Positions 6,857 through 16,454 are shown, counted from the stretch's first letter. The stretch: DNA of 22,539 bases from UBA9926 sp964524295 (GCA_964524295.1 CAZGCW010000039.1:1-22539); one strand, 5' to 3'. A program made the numbers and translations. Notes: a model not told the origin generated them from the letters alone.

Positions 6857-8767
6857 GTGTCAGATCTTGCCGACAGATATTTTTCAGTCACGGGTCTGCT
6901 GTGCAGTCGACTTGATTCGTTTTCCTATCGACACAGTCAGTTTCAGTTGGCGCGGGTGATTGATGGTTTAATCAACGATCATGAAAATGGGCTGTTAGAG
7001 GCAGCAGCGGGTACCGGAAAGACGCTTGCTTATCTGATTCCGCTCCTGGAGAAGGGAGGGAGAACCATTATTTCTACGGGAACTCGCGCGCTTCAGGACC
7101 AGCTTTTTGCAAAGGACCTCCCACTGGCTATAAGCCTTTCCGGTATTCGCAGGCAAGTCGCTATTCTTAAAGGCCGGTCGAACTACCTCTGTCCTTATCG
7201 ACTCAACAAAAATATAAGGGAGGAAAATCACTTTAAGAATCCGGCCCTGGTGTCTGACCTCAAAGAGATACAAGCCTGGGCGATGCAGACAAAGACGGGT
7301 GATCTTAATGAGCTTGCTGATTTTTCTGGTCAGGCTGCTCTATCGTCCATGGTCACCAGTACCAGGGCAAATTGCCTGGGTCGACGCTGTGCCCAGTACC
7401 CCAGTTGCCCTGTGTATCGCGCTCGAGACACAGCCATGGAAGCAGACATAGTGGTGGTAAATCACCATATACTCTGGGCGGACCTGGCCTTGAAGGATGA
7501 TCAATTGGGCCAGTTACTGCCTCAAGCGAACCATGTCATTGTTGATGAGGCGCATCAGGTGCCAGATGTGGCCAGACGTTTTTTTGGTAATAGCCAGAGT
7601 AGTTCGCAGTTGATTGATCTGGCTGGACAACTCCAGCAGGAATTAATTTCTCTCGGGGGAGATGATCCTGAGCTGGACTCGGTTATTACCTGGATGTTGC
7701 GGTCTATTCGAGTCTTAAGTGACCAATTTCAATTTACAGGAAGGCACTTGAAACTGGCAGAATGGATCACCGGCCCAGGCGGTGAATTCATCGATGAACT
7801 TGAGGCAGCAGTGGCTCAATGTTTAAACGTACTGGTAGGGAGGCTGGATAGATCATCTGTATTTCGACAGTGCTATGCTTCAGCCAGCGACATTTCCGAT
7901 CATTTAATGATGATTTCCTCCAATAAGTCTTTATCAGAGTCCGCTGCCCATTGGCTTGAGTTTGATGAAAACGGTTTTCAGTTTAATAGTATGCCGGGTA
8001 ATTTAGGAGAAGTTCTCGCGACTTGTTACCAGAATTCGCCGGCTCATTGGCTTTTCGTTTCGGCAACGCTTTCGGTTGATGGGTCTTTTACATTTATAAA
8101 AGATGCCTTGGGCCTGGGGCGAATTAAGGAATATCAATTCGATAGCCCGTTTGATTTTACAAAACAGGCTGCGGGTTTCATCCCGGCTAACCTGCCAGCC
8201 GTTAACTCGCCAGAACATTGTCACGCTTTGATGAAAGAGATTGCGCCTATGCTGTCCAGAAAGGCATTATTGTTATTTACTTCCTTCCGCGCGCTTGCCA
8301 CCGCGAAGAAGTACCTTGAAAATTTACAGTTGCCGCTTTTGCTGGTGCAGGGCGAAGACGCCAAGAGCAGTTTGATTGACCAGTTTATGCGATCTGAACA
8401 AGCTGTGTTGGTGGCAACACAGAGCTTTTGGGAAGGCGTTGATTTCGCTGGGGCAAATGTAGGCTGCCTGCTCATTGATAAACTCCCTTTTGATAGCCCA
8501 GCAGACCCCAGAGTTGAGGCGCTGGCCAGTACCTACTCTGCCAGAGGGAAAAATTCGTTTCTGGATTTGCTCCTGCCAAGATGTGCGGTCAACTTGTGTC
8601 AGGGCTTTGGACGATTGATTCGACTTGAGACGGATAGGGGCTTGTTTATACTCGGTGACAGCAGGATAGTTGACCAGCCTTACGGTCAGGCTTTGATCAA
8701 CAGCCTGCCATCGATAGAATGGACGCAGGACAAAGAGACCGCCATGAGGTTTTTTGAAGAAACATGA
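6857..8767 (+). CDS. yoaA: DinG-family iron-sulfur DNA helicase YoaA
   Basis: YoaA is a superfamily 2 helicase related to DinG and XPD. In E. coli it works with the polymerase III chi subunit in tolerance of replication damage. The length, 636 residues, equals my recollection of E. coli YoaA. Walker A is AAAGTGKT (49-56), a variant of the usual AGTGTGKT that keeps the essential GxGKT. GRSNYLC supplies C112, the first 4Fe-4S ligand; C173, C178 and C184 are the others. VVNHH (200-204) and the DEAH box (230-233) follow, and GFGRLIR near the end is motif VI. The start is GTG at 6857 with only a weak ribosome site, so a nearby alternative cannot be excluded. The stop overlaps the tsaB start (ATGA), the same gene pair as in E. 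coli. Confidence 0.93.
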   Translation: MSDLADRYFSVTGLLCSRLDSFSYRHSQFQLARVIDGLINDHENGLLEAAAGTGKTLAYLIPLLEKGGRTIISTGTRALQDQLFAKDLPLAISLSGIRRQVAILKGRSNYLCPYRLNKNIREENHFKNPALVSDLKEIQAWAMQTKTGDLNELADFSGQAALSSMVTSTRANCLGRRCAQYPSCPVYRARDTAMEADIVVVNHHILWADLALKDDQLGQLLPQANHVIVDEAHQVPDVARRFFGNSQSSSQLIDLAGQLQQELISLGGDDPELDSVITWMLRSIRVLSDQFQFTGRHLKLAEWITGPGGEFIDELEAAVAQCLNVLVGRLDRSSVFRQCYASASDISDHLMMISSNKSLSESAAHWLEFDENGFQFNSMPGNLGEVLATCYQNSPAHWLFVSATLSVDGSFTFIKDALGLGRIKEYQFDSPFDFTKQAAGFIPANLPAVNSPEHCHALMKEIAPMLSRKALLLFTSFRALATAKKYLENLQLPLLLVQGEDAKSSLIDQFMRSEQAVLVATQSFWEGVDFAGANVGCLLIDKLPFDSPADPRVEALASTYSARGKNSFLDLLLPRCAVNLCQGFGRLIRLETDRGLFILGDSRIVDQPYGQALINSLPSIEWTQDKETAMRFFEET

Positions 8768-9444
8768 ATTTACTCGCTATTGATACATCGGCCTCGAGTA
8801 TGTCGTTAGGGTTGCGCACAGCTTCCGGAGATGTTTACAGGGTAATTGATTCGGGGATGAAGCATTCCAGGGATATACTGCCTAATATTCTGTCTATTCT
8901 GGCAGAGTCCGGAATTGCCCTGAACCAATTGGATGCACTGACCTTTGCCCAGGGACCTGGGTCATTTACTGGCTTGAGAATAGCGGTAGGCGTTGTTCAA
9001 GGCATTGCCTATGGGTTATCTATCCCGGTTGTACCTATTTCTAATCTGGCTGCGATTGCCAGGAAACTGGGCAGGGAAAAGGGCTGTAGTCAAGTCGTGG
9101 TTGCTTTGACGGCTCGAGAACAGGAAGTTTATATGGGTGCTTATACGAATTGTACCGGTTCCTACCCGGAATTGATTGGTGAGGAGGTCGTGGCAGATCA
9201 GGACAATTCCCCAGGGTTACCGCCAGGTATATGGCATGGTGCTGGTGATAATCAATCGTTCTTTGCTAACTTGGCCAGCTCAAATGAGCTGCATTTCGAA
9301 ACGCTCTCTGAGGTGGCGCAGCCAACGCCGCTTGATCTGTTGGATATGGCGGCTCATCGAATGAGCAATCTGGACTCGGTAGATGCTTTGAATGCCAGGC
9401 CTGAGTATGTAAGACATCAGGTAGCGAGCCCCCCGAACAAGTGA
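8764..9444 (+). CDS. tsaB: tRNA t6A synthesis protein TsaB
   Basis: TsaB (YeaZ) forms a complex with TsaD and TsaE that transfers threonylcarbamoyl to A37 of tRNAs decoding ANN codons; TsaB is the non-catalytic scaffold that binds TsaD. The 226 residues match the family (E. coli 231). The N-terminus LLAIDTSASSMSLGL is the ASKHA-fold phosphate loop. HSRDILP at 34-40 and GPGSFTGLRIAVG near residue 64 are family signatures. The ATG at 8764 overlaps the yoaA stop by four bases, and the tsaB stop overlaps the rsmJ GTG by four bases, so all three genes are probably translationally coupled. tsaD and tsaE are not in the window. Confidence 0.96.
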   Translation: MNLLAIDTSASSMSLGLRTASGDVYRVIDSGMKHSRDILPNILSILAESGIALNQLDALTFAQGPGSFTGLRIAVGVVQGIAYGLSIPVVPISNLAAIARKLGREKGCSQVVVALTAREQEVYMGAYTNCTGSYPELIGEEVVADQDNSPGLPPGIWHGAGDNQSFFANLASSNELHFETLSEVAQPTPLDLLDMAAHRMSNLDSVDALNARPEYVRHQVASPPNK

Positions 9445-10094
9445 GTCAATATCGTATTGAGAAGATAGATGATCGATTGTCCCTGGTGGATTGCTGGAAT
9501 GCTGTTTCGCCATTAGCCGTTGATTTCGGGTCTTCCAGTATGCGCTATCGCCTGGAGCATGTTTCTGCCAAGAACGAAATGCTGATTAAGGCAGTGGGGG
9601 CTAACCGAACGCATACCATCTTGGATATGACGGCGGGTCTCGGTAAAGATGCTTTTATACTAGCCGCGTTTGGTTGTGAAGTTTATCTTAAAGAACGTTC
9701 AAAAGTTCTCTATTTAATGATTCAGGATGGCTTGCGGCGCGCGAGTCAGGATCCTGACCTTCAGCCTATCATTGCCAGGATGCACCTGTTATATGGCGAT
9801 TCGTGTCAGGGGTTTGATGGAGGTCCGCATTTTGATGCCGCCGTGATAGACCCGATGTTCCCTGCCAAGAAAAAATCTGCTTTGGCTAGTGGTGAAATGC
9901 AGATGCTGCAATCCTATATTGGAGGCAATGTGTCTCCAGAAAAATTGTTGTTAAAGGCCTTTGATATGGGCATACCACGGATCGCAGTGAAACGCGCTTT
10001 ACGTGATACGACGCCCTATTCTGATCGCTCAGTTGTCTACTCATTGAAGGGGCGAAGTAGTCGATTCGATGTTTTTATGCAGCAAGGTGTTTGA
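9441..10094 (+). CDS. rsmJ: 16S rRNA (guanine-1516-N2)-methyltransferase RsmJ
   Basis: RsmJ uses S-adenosylmethionine to methylate N2 of G1516 in 16S rRNA. The SAM-binding motif is LDMTAGLGKDAF (about 62-73), and the probable catalytic motif IDPMFPAKKKSAL is near 139-151, matching the family's DPMFP signature. At 217 residues it is shorter than E. coli RsmJ (250), mainly at the N-terminus. The GTG start at 9441 overlaps the tsaB stop, and no upstream alternative is evident. The last 54 bases overlap the end of plsB on the opposite strand, so no room remains for a separate terminator. Confidence 0.9.
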   Translation: MSQYRIEKIDDRLSLVDCWNAVSPLAVDFGSSSMRYRLEHVSAKNEMLIKAVGANRTHTILDMTAGLGKDAFILAAFGCEVYLKERSKVLYLMIQDGLRRASQDPDLQPIIARMHLLYGDSCQGFDGGPHFDAAVIDPMFPAKKKSALASGEMQMLQSYIGGNVSPEKLLLKAFDMGIPRIAVKRALRDTTPYSDRSVVYSLKGRSSRFDVFMQQGV

Positions 10095-12488
10095 GCAGCT
10101 AGCGACAGTTGCGATGATATCCGGTGACAGTATGTTGGCCAAACTCTGTTGCAGCAAACGGACCTTAGGCCCGGGTGTGGAATGCTTAGAATCTAACCAG
10201 TCCTGCTGAACCAACTGCTTCAGAAAGGTGCTAAACGGGACGATGTTGATCGTGTCCATGGGCACATTATTAAGGGTCTCGAACACAGTCTGGTAAATGC
10301 TCAAGGCCGCGTTTGCCGTACTGACCCCACTGGTAAGCTTTGATTCCAGTAAGTAGCAAACAATATAGTAACGAATCAGGAAGGGGCTGACGGCATCGGC
10401 CAGGTCAGAAAAGCCCAGGTATACGTCCACAGGTTGCTGACCAACCGTGAGCTGGTTCTGTTGACGGGAAAGTAATTGCTCGGACTCCAAAATAGATAAA
10501 AATGGATCAACTTCAGCACGCGTCATCGCTGGCGAATTGTCGATCAGCATTTCATTGCTCACAAAAGGAAGAATCAGGTTTAGGTCATCGACTAAAGCTG
10601 GGTATTCGATGCCATTTCGATGTCGGAGAATACGCGCGGTCAGACTCGGGATTACGAATAAATGGATAATATTGTTGTAGTAGTACCGCAACATGATGTG
10701 ATTGGCCGGATCCGTCTTTATCGTCGTGCCAGCATCTGAGGTCGACTTCCATAACCCTGATATGCGAATCGCATTTTCGATAATGTCCCGGGGTGGTTGT
10801 GATAATAGAGCGGTTTTTAGCTGGCGGGTACTGACTTTGAGCAGGAAGGCTAGTTGAGCTTCAAGCCTGCCAATTTCAATGGCATTCCTCTGCGTACACA
10901 GTAGAGCAAAAGCGGTGAGGTTGACGGTGTTAAGAACCGCTGCATCATTGATTCGCTGGCTTAACTCATGGGCCAAACTGATACTGGTTTGCCGATGCTG
11001 TTCTTCTGGATGGTGTGTCTGCCACTCCGGCTGGTGTTTGTCCAGATAGGCACGCAGGTTTAAAGGCGCTCCAAAGCTGACAGCAACCTGGCCGAAATCC
11101 TGTTTTAGTCGTTTTAGGGTGGTTATCAGTCCACGCAGGGTTTCCTTGTTTTTTTCTCTGCCGGCAAGTTCTCCTATATAACTATTAATCTCCATCACCT
11201 TTTCATAGCTGAAGTAAACAGGCATAAAAGTGAGTTCTTTGCTGTTATCTTTGTAATAGGCATTCAGGGTCATGCTGATCATACCGATCCTTGGGCTAAG
11301 CATGCTGCCTGTTCGGCTCCTGCCGCCTTCTATGAAGTATTCGATAGAATGACCTTTGCTGAGCATTAGATACAGATACTCGTCAAAAACAGCTTTGTAT
11401 AGTAGATCTTCCTTAAAAGTACGTCGCATAAAGAAAGCACCGGCTCGTCGAAGCAAGGAACCGACCAGAGGCAGATTGAGATTAATACCTGCCGCTATAT
11501 GAGGCGGTGTCAGGCCATTGTGATATAAGACATAGGATAGGAGTAGGTAATCAATATGACTGCGGTGACAGGGCACATAGACAACTTCAGAGGCAGGCGC
11601 AGCTGTTTTAGCTCGATCAAGGTTATAGAGCTCTATCCCTTCATAGATTTTGTGCCATAACCAGGATAACAATACTTCGAAAAATCGAATAACCCGATAG
11701 GACTGGTCCGAGGCTATTTCGTGGGCATATTTCCGGGCTCTTTTTGCTGTCTCGGTTTGAGGTTCCTGTTCTATTACCGAGGTATCAACGATGGCCGCCT
11801 TGACTCGGTCACTCGCTGCGATGGTTTTTAAGAGCGTTCTTCGATGAGAAAGATCGGGCCCCAATATGGCCTGTCGTTGCTGGGTAAAGTGGGTTCTCAG
11901 TCTGCGATGCAGATGTCGGGCCGATAACGCTGGATTATCTTGGGCACGGATAACTGAATGCAGGTCTATAGGCTGTCCAAATTCGACTAAAAGGTGTTTT
12001 GGTACCAGCAATAACGCCAGGATTTTTCTGATACGGGAGGTGGCTGACCAGTTATCTGAGAGCATTAGCTTCAGCCAGGATTTTTCCTTATCGGGTTGAT
12101 GCCCCCAAAATAGGGAGACTGGAACCACTTTGATGGAATGGCTTTGTTGCCTTTGTCTTAATAGTAATCTTTGTAGTCTGGGGCTGAAGTTCTTGGCAGT
12201 TTTACGTCCGGTTATACCGATTGTATGCCGCAAAAAGAAAAAAGATCTTGCTTCAGGCACGGTCCCCATGGCTGACCTGGGCAGCGGCAAGTGGCCTTGT
12301 TCACAGGCTATCTCTGTCACCATGAGGTCTGCAATGGATTGATAGTCCATGACATAGCAGATAGTCTCATTGGTTTGAAGATTGAGTTGCTGGACAGAGT
12401 TTCGGATGAAGGTAGGCGATAACCAGAATTTTAAAAGCGATTTGGTGAGATTAAATTGGTGCTCTTTGAATCGACTATAAAGAGCCAT
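10041..12488 (-). CDS. plsB: Glycerol-3-phosphate 1-O-acyltransferase PlsB
   Basis: PlsB is the inner-membrane enzyme that acylates position 1 of glycerol-3-phosphate, the first step of phospholipid synthesis. The 815 residues match the family (E. coli about 807). The acyltransferase motifs appear in order: HRSHID (308-313, the HX4D catalytic pair), GAFFMRR (350-356), EGGRSRTG (387-394) and VYFSYEKVME near 418-427. VPCHRSHIDYLLLSYVLYH and IAAGINLN are close to the E. coli sequence as I recall it. The ATG at 12488 lies 14 bases inside the end of gspD and has no good ribosome site, so translational coupling to gspD is likely. It is the last gene of the minus-strand run, and its 3' end overlaps convergent rsmJ by 54 bases. 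Confidence 0.96.
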   Translation of the reverse strand: MALYSRFKEHQFNLTKSLLKFWLSPTFIRNSVQQLNLQTNETICYVMDYQSIADLMVTEIACEQGHLPLPRSAMGTVPEARSFFFLRHTIGITGRKTAKNFSPRLQRLLLRQRQQSHSIKVVPVSLFWGHQPDKEKSWLKLMLSDNWSATSRIRKILALLLVPKHLLVEFGQPIDLHSVIRAQDNPALSARHLHRRLRTHFTQQRQAILGPDLSHRRTLLKTIAASDRVKAAIVDTSVIEQEPQTETAKRARKYAHEIASDQSYRVIRFFEVLLSWLWHKIYEGIELYNLDRAKTAAPASEVVYVPCHRSHIDYLLLSYVLYHNGLTPPHIAAGINLNLPLVGSLLRRAGAFFMRRTFKEDLLYKAVFDEYLYLMLSKGHSIEYFIEGGRSRTGSMLSPRIGMISMTLNAYYKDNSKELTFMPVYFSYEKVMEINSYIGELAGREKNKETLRGLITTLKRLKQDFGQVAVSFGAPLNLRAYLDKHQPEWQTHHPEEQHRQTSISLAHELSQRINDAAVLNTVNLTAFALLCTQRNAIEIGRLEAQLAFLLKVSTRQLKTALLSQPPRDIIENAIRISGLWKSTSDAGTTIKTDPANHIMLRYYYNNIIHLFVIPSLTARILRHRNGIEYPALVDDLNLILPFVSNEMLIDNSPAMTRAEVDPFLSILESEQLLSRQQNQLTVGQQPVDVYLGFSDLADAVSPFLIRYYIVCYLLESKLTSGVSTANAALSIYQTVFETLNNVPMDTINIVPFSTFLKQLVQQDWLDSKHSTPGPKVRLLQQSLANILSPDIIATVASCSNTLLHKNIESTTSPLQ

Positions 12489-14352
12489 CGAAGAGTTCTA
12501 ATATATTTTCAGACGTGGCGCCCGTACCTTCGATTTCAATTTGGTAGACCCGGTTATATTTCCGTTCTGAAACCGTCGCTATATCTTCTTTTGTCGCTAA
12601 AACAGTGGGCCTCAGGAAAACCAGCAAGTTTTGCTTTTGGGTACTGGAGGTTCGACTCCTGAACAGCATTCCCAGTACAGGGATACTGCCCAGTAATGGC
12701 ACCCTGGACTCACCATTGGTTTCCTTATCGCGCATGAGGCCACCCAGTATAATCACTTCTTCATTGTCGACTAGAATGGTTGTATCGATGGTTCTTTTGT
12801 TGGTGATCAGGTCGGCAGCTGCCTCTGAACCGATGTCCGTCAGGCTGGAAGCATCAACCTCGGATACTTCCTGATGAATAGCCAGCCGAACCAGGTTGTC
12901 GTTGTTGATGTGCGGCGTAACCTGTAGCGTCAGGCCAACATCTTCTCTCTGAATGGTGGTGAACGGGTTGGTAGTTCCCTGGCTACCGGAGACGGTAGAG
13001 CCTGTCCTGAATGGCACATTCTGGCCCACTACGATTTTTGCCTCTTCGTTATCCATGGTTGTGATACTGGGCGTAGACAACAGATTGACATCACTATTGG
13101 CCGCCAGAGCCTTAACGATGAAAGCAAAGCTGGGGCCTGTCGTACTGACCCTTCCGCCAGCGATAAGCGGAGAGTCGCCCAGCGATGTCATTGGCGCCGT
13201 GTCTGTTGCCAGGCCCTGAAGAACCTGAGCGAGCGTGCCACCCGGCGCTGTCAAGCCTATCGGGGTGTTCCCGCTCGTGTTATCCCCGATGGCGAGTTCA
13301 CTACCAAGCTGGCGGCTAAAGTCGGTGGTGACCTCTACGATAGCGGCTTCTATCAGTACCTGCATGCGCCGGACATCGAGGCTGTCAACGATATCCATCA
13401 TATCAATCATGGTCGCTGGATCCGCCCGGATGATCAGCGCATTGATTGCCTCGTCAGCCTGGACGCTGACTTCAACCATAGCGGAGGATTCGCTGTCGGT
13501 CGTGTTGCTGGCAATATTCGTCAGGATTTCAGCTAATTTTGTGGCATCAGCATGAGCCAAACGAATGACTTTGATGGTTCCTGAGCGATTTGCCGGGACA
13601 TCTAGTTGACTGACCAGCGCCTTGACCTTAGCCAGAGTATATCGCTCCCCCTTAAGAACGAGGCTGTTGGTTCTTTCACTGGCTACGATGGTAATACGAT
13701 TGGGACCCTTGGCACTTTTGCCAATTTGTTCCGGAGCCAGTTGTTCAAGCAAAGTGACAATGTCTTCAACCCAGGCTTCTTTCAGGTCGACAATGGCCAC
13801 TTCCAGGTTGTCGGCGACATCGACCCGATTGATGATCTCCACCAACCGGCTGATATTGGAGGCGTGATCGCTGATGATAAGGACATTCGGATTAATCAGT
13901 CCGGCAATGTGCCCGTATTGCGGGATTAAAGGTCTGAGTACTTTCACCATTTCCTGAGAGGCCGTATTGCGTATCGGGATGACCCGCGTTACTAATTCCT
14001 GGGAAATCAGGACGTCAATGAAATCGTTGGGATTACCACTTTGTTTTGCCAGTACGGTCTGAACAATTTTTGTAACGCCATTCGCGCTCACTGCAGCAAA
14101 GCCATGTACCTGTAATACACTCAGGAATAGCTCGTAAACAGCCTCCTGACCCATGGCTGTATTTGATACCACGGTGACATTACCTTTAACTCTGGGGTCA
14201 ATGATAAAACTTTTATCTGTAATGGCTGAGACTTGGGTAACGAATTCCCGGATATCGGCATTCTTAAGGTTGATTCGCCAGCTATCCTGAGCAAAGGCTG
14301 GAAATGTCGAAAAAGCGAACAGGGTCAAAATGGCGGTAAAAACTACTCTCAT
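12475..14352 (-). CDS. gspD: Type II secretion system secretin GspD
   Basis: GspD forms the outer-membrane channel through which folded proteins leave the periplasm. The 625-residue product has a signal peptide (residues 1-21, probable cleavage after AFA). N0 is about 26-100, N1 about 123-185, N2 about 187-255, N3 about 262-340 and the secretin barrel about 345-585. The barrel shows KIVVGQNVPFRTG (439-451) and VPLLGSIPVLGMLFRSR (551-567), both diagnostic. The last 30 residues resemble an S-domain that could bind a pilotin. Ribosome binding site is weak. It follows gspC by 51 bases. The ATPase, pilins and other inner-membrane parts (gspE to gspM) are not here, so they must be encoded elsewhere if the system is complete. 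Confidence 0.95.
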   Translation of the reverse strand: MRVVFTAILTLFAFSTFPAFAQDSWRINLKNADIREFVTQVSAITDKSFIIDPRVKGNVTVVSNTAMGQEAVYELFLSVLQVHGFAAVSANGVTKIVQTVLAKQSGNPNDFIDVLISQELVTRVIPIRNTASQEMVKVLRPLIPQYGHIAGLINPNVLIISDHASNISRLVEIINRVDVADNLEVAIVDLKEAWVEDIVTLLEQLAPEQIGKSAKGPNRITIVASERTNSLVLKGERYTLAKVKALVSQLDVPANRSGTIKVIRLAHADATKLAEILTNIASNTTDSESSAMVEVSVQADEAINALIIRADPATMIDMMDIVDSLDVRRMQVLIEAAIVEVTTDFSRQLGSELAIGDNTSGNTPIGLTAPGGTLAQVLQGLATDTAPMTSLGDSPLIAGGRVSTTGPSFAFIVKALAANSDVNLLSTPSITTMDNEEAKIVVGQNVPFRTGSTVSGSQGTTNPFTTIQREDVGLTLQVTPHINNDNLVRLAIHQEVSEVDASSLTDIGSEAAADLITNKRTIDTTILVDNEEVIILGGLMRDKETNGESRVPLLGSIPVLGMLFRSRTSSTQKQNLLVFLRPTVLATKEDIATVSERKYNRVYQIEIEGTGATSENILELFDGSL

Positions 14353-14403
14353 GGTTTACTTTTTCTGCTCTTATCAATCTAAAGTTTACTGGAATAGACG
14401 ACG

Positions 14404-15309
14404 TTAGGGTATGGGAATCGTTAGAAAAAATCGCCTTCCTCCCCTTTGCACTTCCACCCGAACACGGCCAGCAGCCATTGCCTGATCAATTAACCTGGCA
14501 TCATTCATGGCAACGCCAACGGCGATCCCATTGACTGATATGACGACATCGCCGGATTGCAGGCCAGCCTGAGTCAAAGCGCCACTGTTACTGCCACTGC
14601 CTACTTTATAGCCATTTGCACTTTCTTTGGAAACGGGAGACATGCCTATTTCCCTGAGGAGTTGGTCTGGGTTTGACTGCAACCGACGTTTATTTTGTTC
14701 GAGATACCCGCGCAGGGAGCTATCCTCACTCGGCGGATTGTCTGGACCAGCGAGTAGTTTGTTAAGGGGTTGCTCGCTTGATTTGTTTTGATAGAGCTTA
14801 GCCGGCTTGGCAGTATCACCTGACTCAAAGGTGACTTTGGCGAGCAGGAACATGAGCTTTTCCAGTCGACTACCCCGACGCAGGAGTATGTGGTCAACGC
14901 GTACCGCATGCAGATAGGCATTGCCGGGCAGTTTGTCGCCGACCTGAAACAGTTTTCCAGGCTTGTTTTTTTCGGCGATGATGGCCGTTGAGGCGGCCGG
15001 ATCTTCACTGATAAAAATCCCCTGGAGTTCAAGATTCAGGCGGGTCTCTGGTGCTTCCTGGAGGATGGGGCTTGTTGCTCTGGCGACCTCCCCAAATAGA
15101 TTTAATCGACGCAATTGCAGGGTGTTTCTGTCCGGATTGATGGCAGTACGGGTAGGAGGTTGATTAACGCTTTGAGTGATGAATGCATCATCAAGGAAGA
15201 ATGAAACACTTCGTGCCACGGAGAATGACATAAAGATGACCAGACCGGCGATGAGGGTTAGCCCGACTGATCTCTGATGCTGGTGTAGGACATTTAGTAA
15301 TGTGAACAT
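14404..15309 (-). CDS. gspC: Type II secretion system protein GspC
   Basis: GspC links the inner-membrane platform to the secretin by binding the N0 domain of GspD. The 301 residues show a short cytoplasmic end, one membrane helix (about 15-33), a homology region (about 66-155) with LNLELQGIF and KLFQVGDKLPG, and a C-terminal PDZ domain (about 225-300) with GLQSGDVVISVNG. The PDZ domain, rather than a coiled coil, is the common form. The ATG at 15309 is the first usable start: a TAG stop lies five codons upstream in frame. AGGAG is present but 12 bases away, further than ideal. gspN lies 27 bases upstream and gspD 51 bases downstream on the same strand. Confidence 0.93.
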   Translation of the reverse strand: MFTLLNVLHQHQRSVGLTLIAGLVIFMSFSVARSVSFFLDDAFITQSVNQPPTRTAINPDRNTLQLRRLNLFGEVARATSPILQEAPETRLNLELQGIFISEDPAASTAIIAEKNKPGKLFQVGDKLPGNAYLHAVRVDHILLRRGSRLEKLMFLLAKVTFESGDTAKPAKLYQNKSSEQPLNKLLAGPDNPPSEDSSLRGYLEQNKRRLQSNPDQLLREIGMSPVSKESANGYKVGSGSNSGALTQAGLQSGDVVISVNGIAVGVAMNDARLIDQAMAAGRVRVEVQRGGRRFFLTIPIP

Positions 15310-15336
15310 GGGTTGCCGATTCTCCTACTGTCAAGA

Positions 15337-16092
15337 TTACAGTATTTTTTCCTCGAACAGCAGCACTGGTTGTTGGTCTTTGCTGGCAGGCCTTGGTTCA
15401 GACAGCCCGGCAAGACTCAGCATCGTTTGGAATATCTGGACTTCAACCCAGCCAGAGGGCTGTAAATGGATGATCATGAGATTGTCTGACTGCGCTTTAA
15501 CCGCCAGGGAAGCATTGCAGTCAGTACTATCCAGAAAACCAGTCATGGGGGGGAGCTCCAGCCTAAGAGGAGGGTCTTTGACATTGAGCATGACACTGCC
15601 ACCGTCCCAGTCTATCTGCCCTGCGAGTGATTGTAGGCAATGGAAATTGGTGGTTAGCGAAACGCCATAGAAAACAAGTTCACCGCTAAAGTGATGTCCA
15701 TATTCTGCGCTGAGCTGGTTAATGTCGTCTGCGTGAATTGATCCGCGCAGCTGATGTAGATTCATTTGTGATTCAGAAAGGGTGAAACCGGCTGTGATTT
15801 CATGATGCGGTCCCGTTATCTGCAAATGATAGCGGGCGGCTGGAGTCGCGTTGTTAATTGATATCCCATCGAACTGCCATTGCACTGATGATGGAGGGAA
15901 GTTGCGGAACGCAATAGTGGTATTTCCAGACCATATGGTCCCTAAAGGTTGGCCGATGACAAGGTCATCGGCCGTCTTGATCTCTGCAGGTAGCAAAGCA
16001 AAAAATAGGCTGGCTGGTAGTAGTGATATCAGAAAGCCGCAGAAAGAAATAGCAGCCAATGCGATGAATAAAACGACTTTCAATCTTGCCAC
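15337..16092 (-). CDS. gspN: Type II secretion system protein GspN
   Basis: A 251-residue protein with one N-terminal membrane helix (about 6-30) and a periplasmic body rich in beta-strand-like sequence. The stretch VIGQPLGTIWSGNT is the clearest GspN signature (family G-x-IWxG), and LPPMTGFLDS near the end is also consistent. GspN is an accessory inner-membrane component absent from many type II systems; its exact role is not well established. The start is GTG at 16092, overlapping the end of the upstream unknown gene by 13 bases, with AAGG merging into the start. Its position beside gspC supports the assignment, which is less certain than gspC and gspD. Confidence 0.82.
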   Translation of the reverse strand: MARLKVVLFIALAAISFCGFLISLLPASLFFALLPAEIKTADDLVIGQPLGTIWSGNTTIAFRNFPPSSVQWQFDGISINNATPAARYHLQITGPHHEITAGFTLSESQMNLHQLRGSIHADDINQLSAEYGHHFSGELVFYGVSLTTNFHCLQSLAGQIDWDGGSVMLNVKDPPLRLELPPMTGFLDSTDCNASLAVKAQSDNLMIIHLQPSGWVEVQIFQTMLSLAGLSEPRPASKDQQPVLLFEEKIL

Positions 16093-16454
16093 CTTATTTT
16101 GGATATCTCATCGCCTTTTAATCGGTACCAAAAGGGTTCCTGCTCGCCGGTGGGCTCCTCCCACGAGCCATCACTGCATCGCACCTCGGTTTTTAGAAAT
16201 TCGACCGCGCTGATGGCGCAGTCAAGATCTGTTTGCCAGGGGGTATGGTTCTGTTTGAACCAAAGACTCGAGAAATGCCCCCGTGCAGCTTTCTCCACAG
16301 TATGGATCTCTACCGTTTGTTGCTGATAGGTGGCTTCAAAAATTGGGTTTGGACGGGTTAGGGGGGCCGAAACCGTATCAAAATGGGAGTCAAGCCATTT
16401 CTTGACCTGCTCCAGGTCGATATTCTTGATGTATATTTCAATATCAGGAAACAT
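16080..16454 (-). CDS. Conserved-looking hypothetical protein between dapE and gspN
   Basis: A 124-residue soluble protein that I cannot assign to a family. It begins MFPDIEIYIKNIDLEQVKKW, suggesting a beta strand followed by a helix, and ends EPFWYRLKGDEISKIRWQD, rich in aromatic and charged residues. There is no signal peptide, membrane segment or recognised metal motif; the two cysteines (in LDCAIS and VRCSDG) are far apart. It overlaps dapE by 11 bases and gspN by 13 bases on the same strand, strong evidence that it is a translated gene in this operon. The sequence bias is protein-like. Function is unknown, and I would not infer a lysine or secretion role from position alone. Confidence 0.8.
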   Translation of the reverse strand: MFPDIEIYIKNIDLEQVKKWLDSHFDTVSAPLTRPNPIFEATYQQQTVEIHTVEKAARGHFSSLWFKQNHTPWQTDLDCAISAVEFLKTEVRCSDGSWEEPTGEQEPFWYRLKGDEISKIRWQD

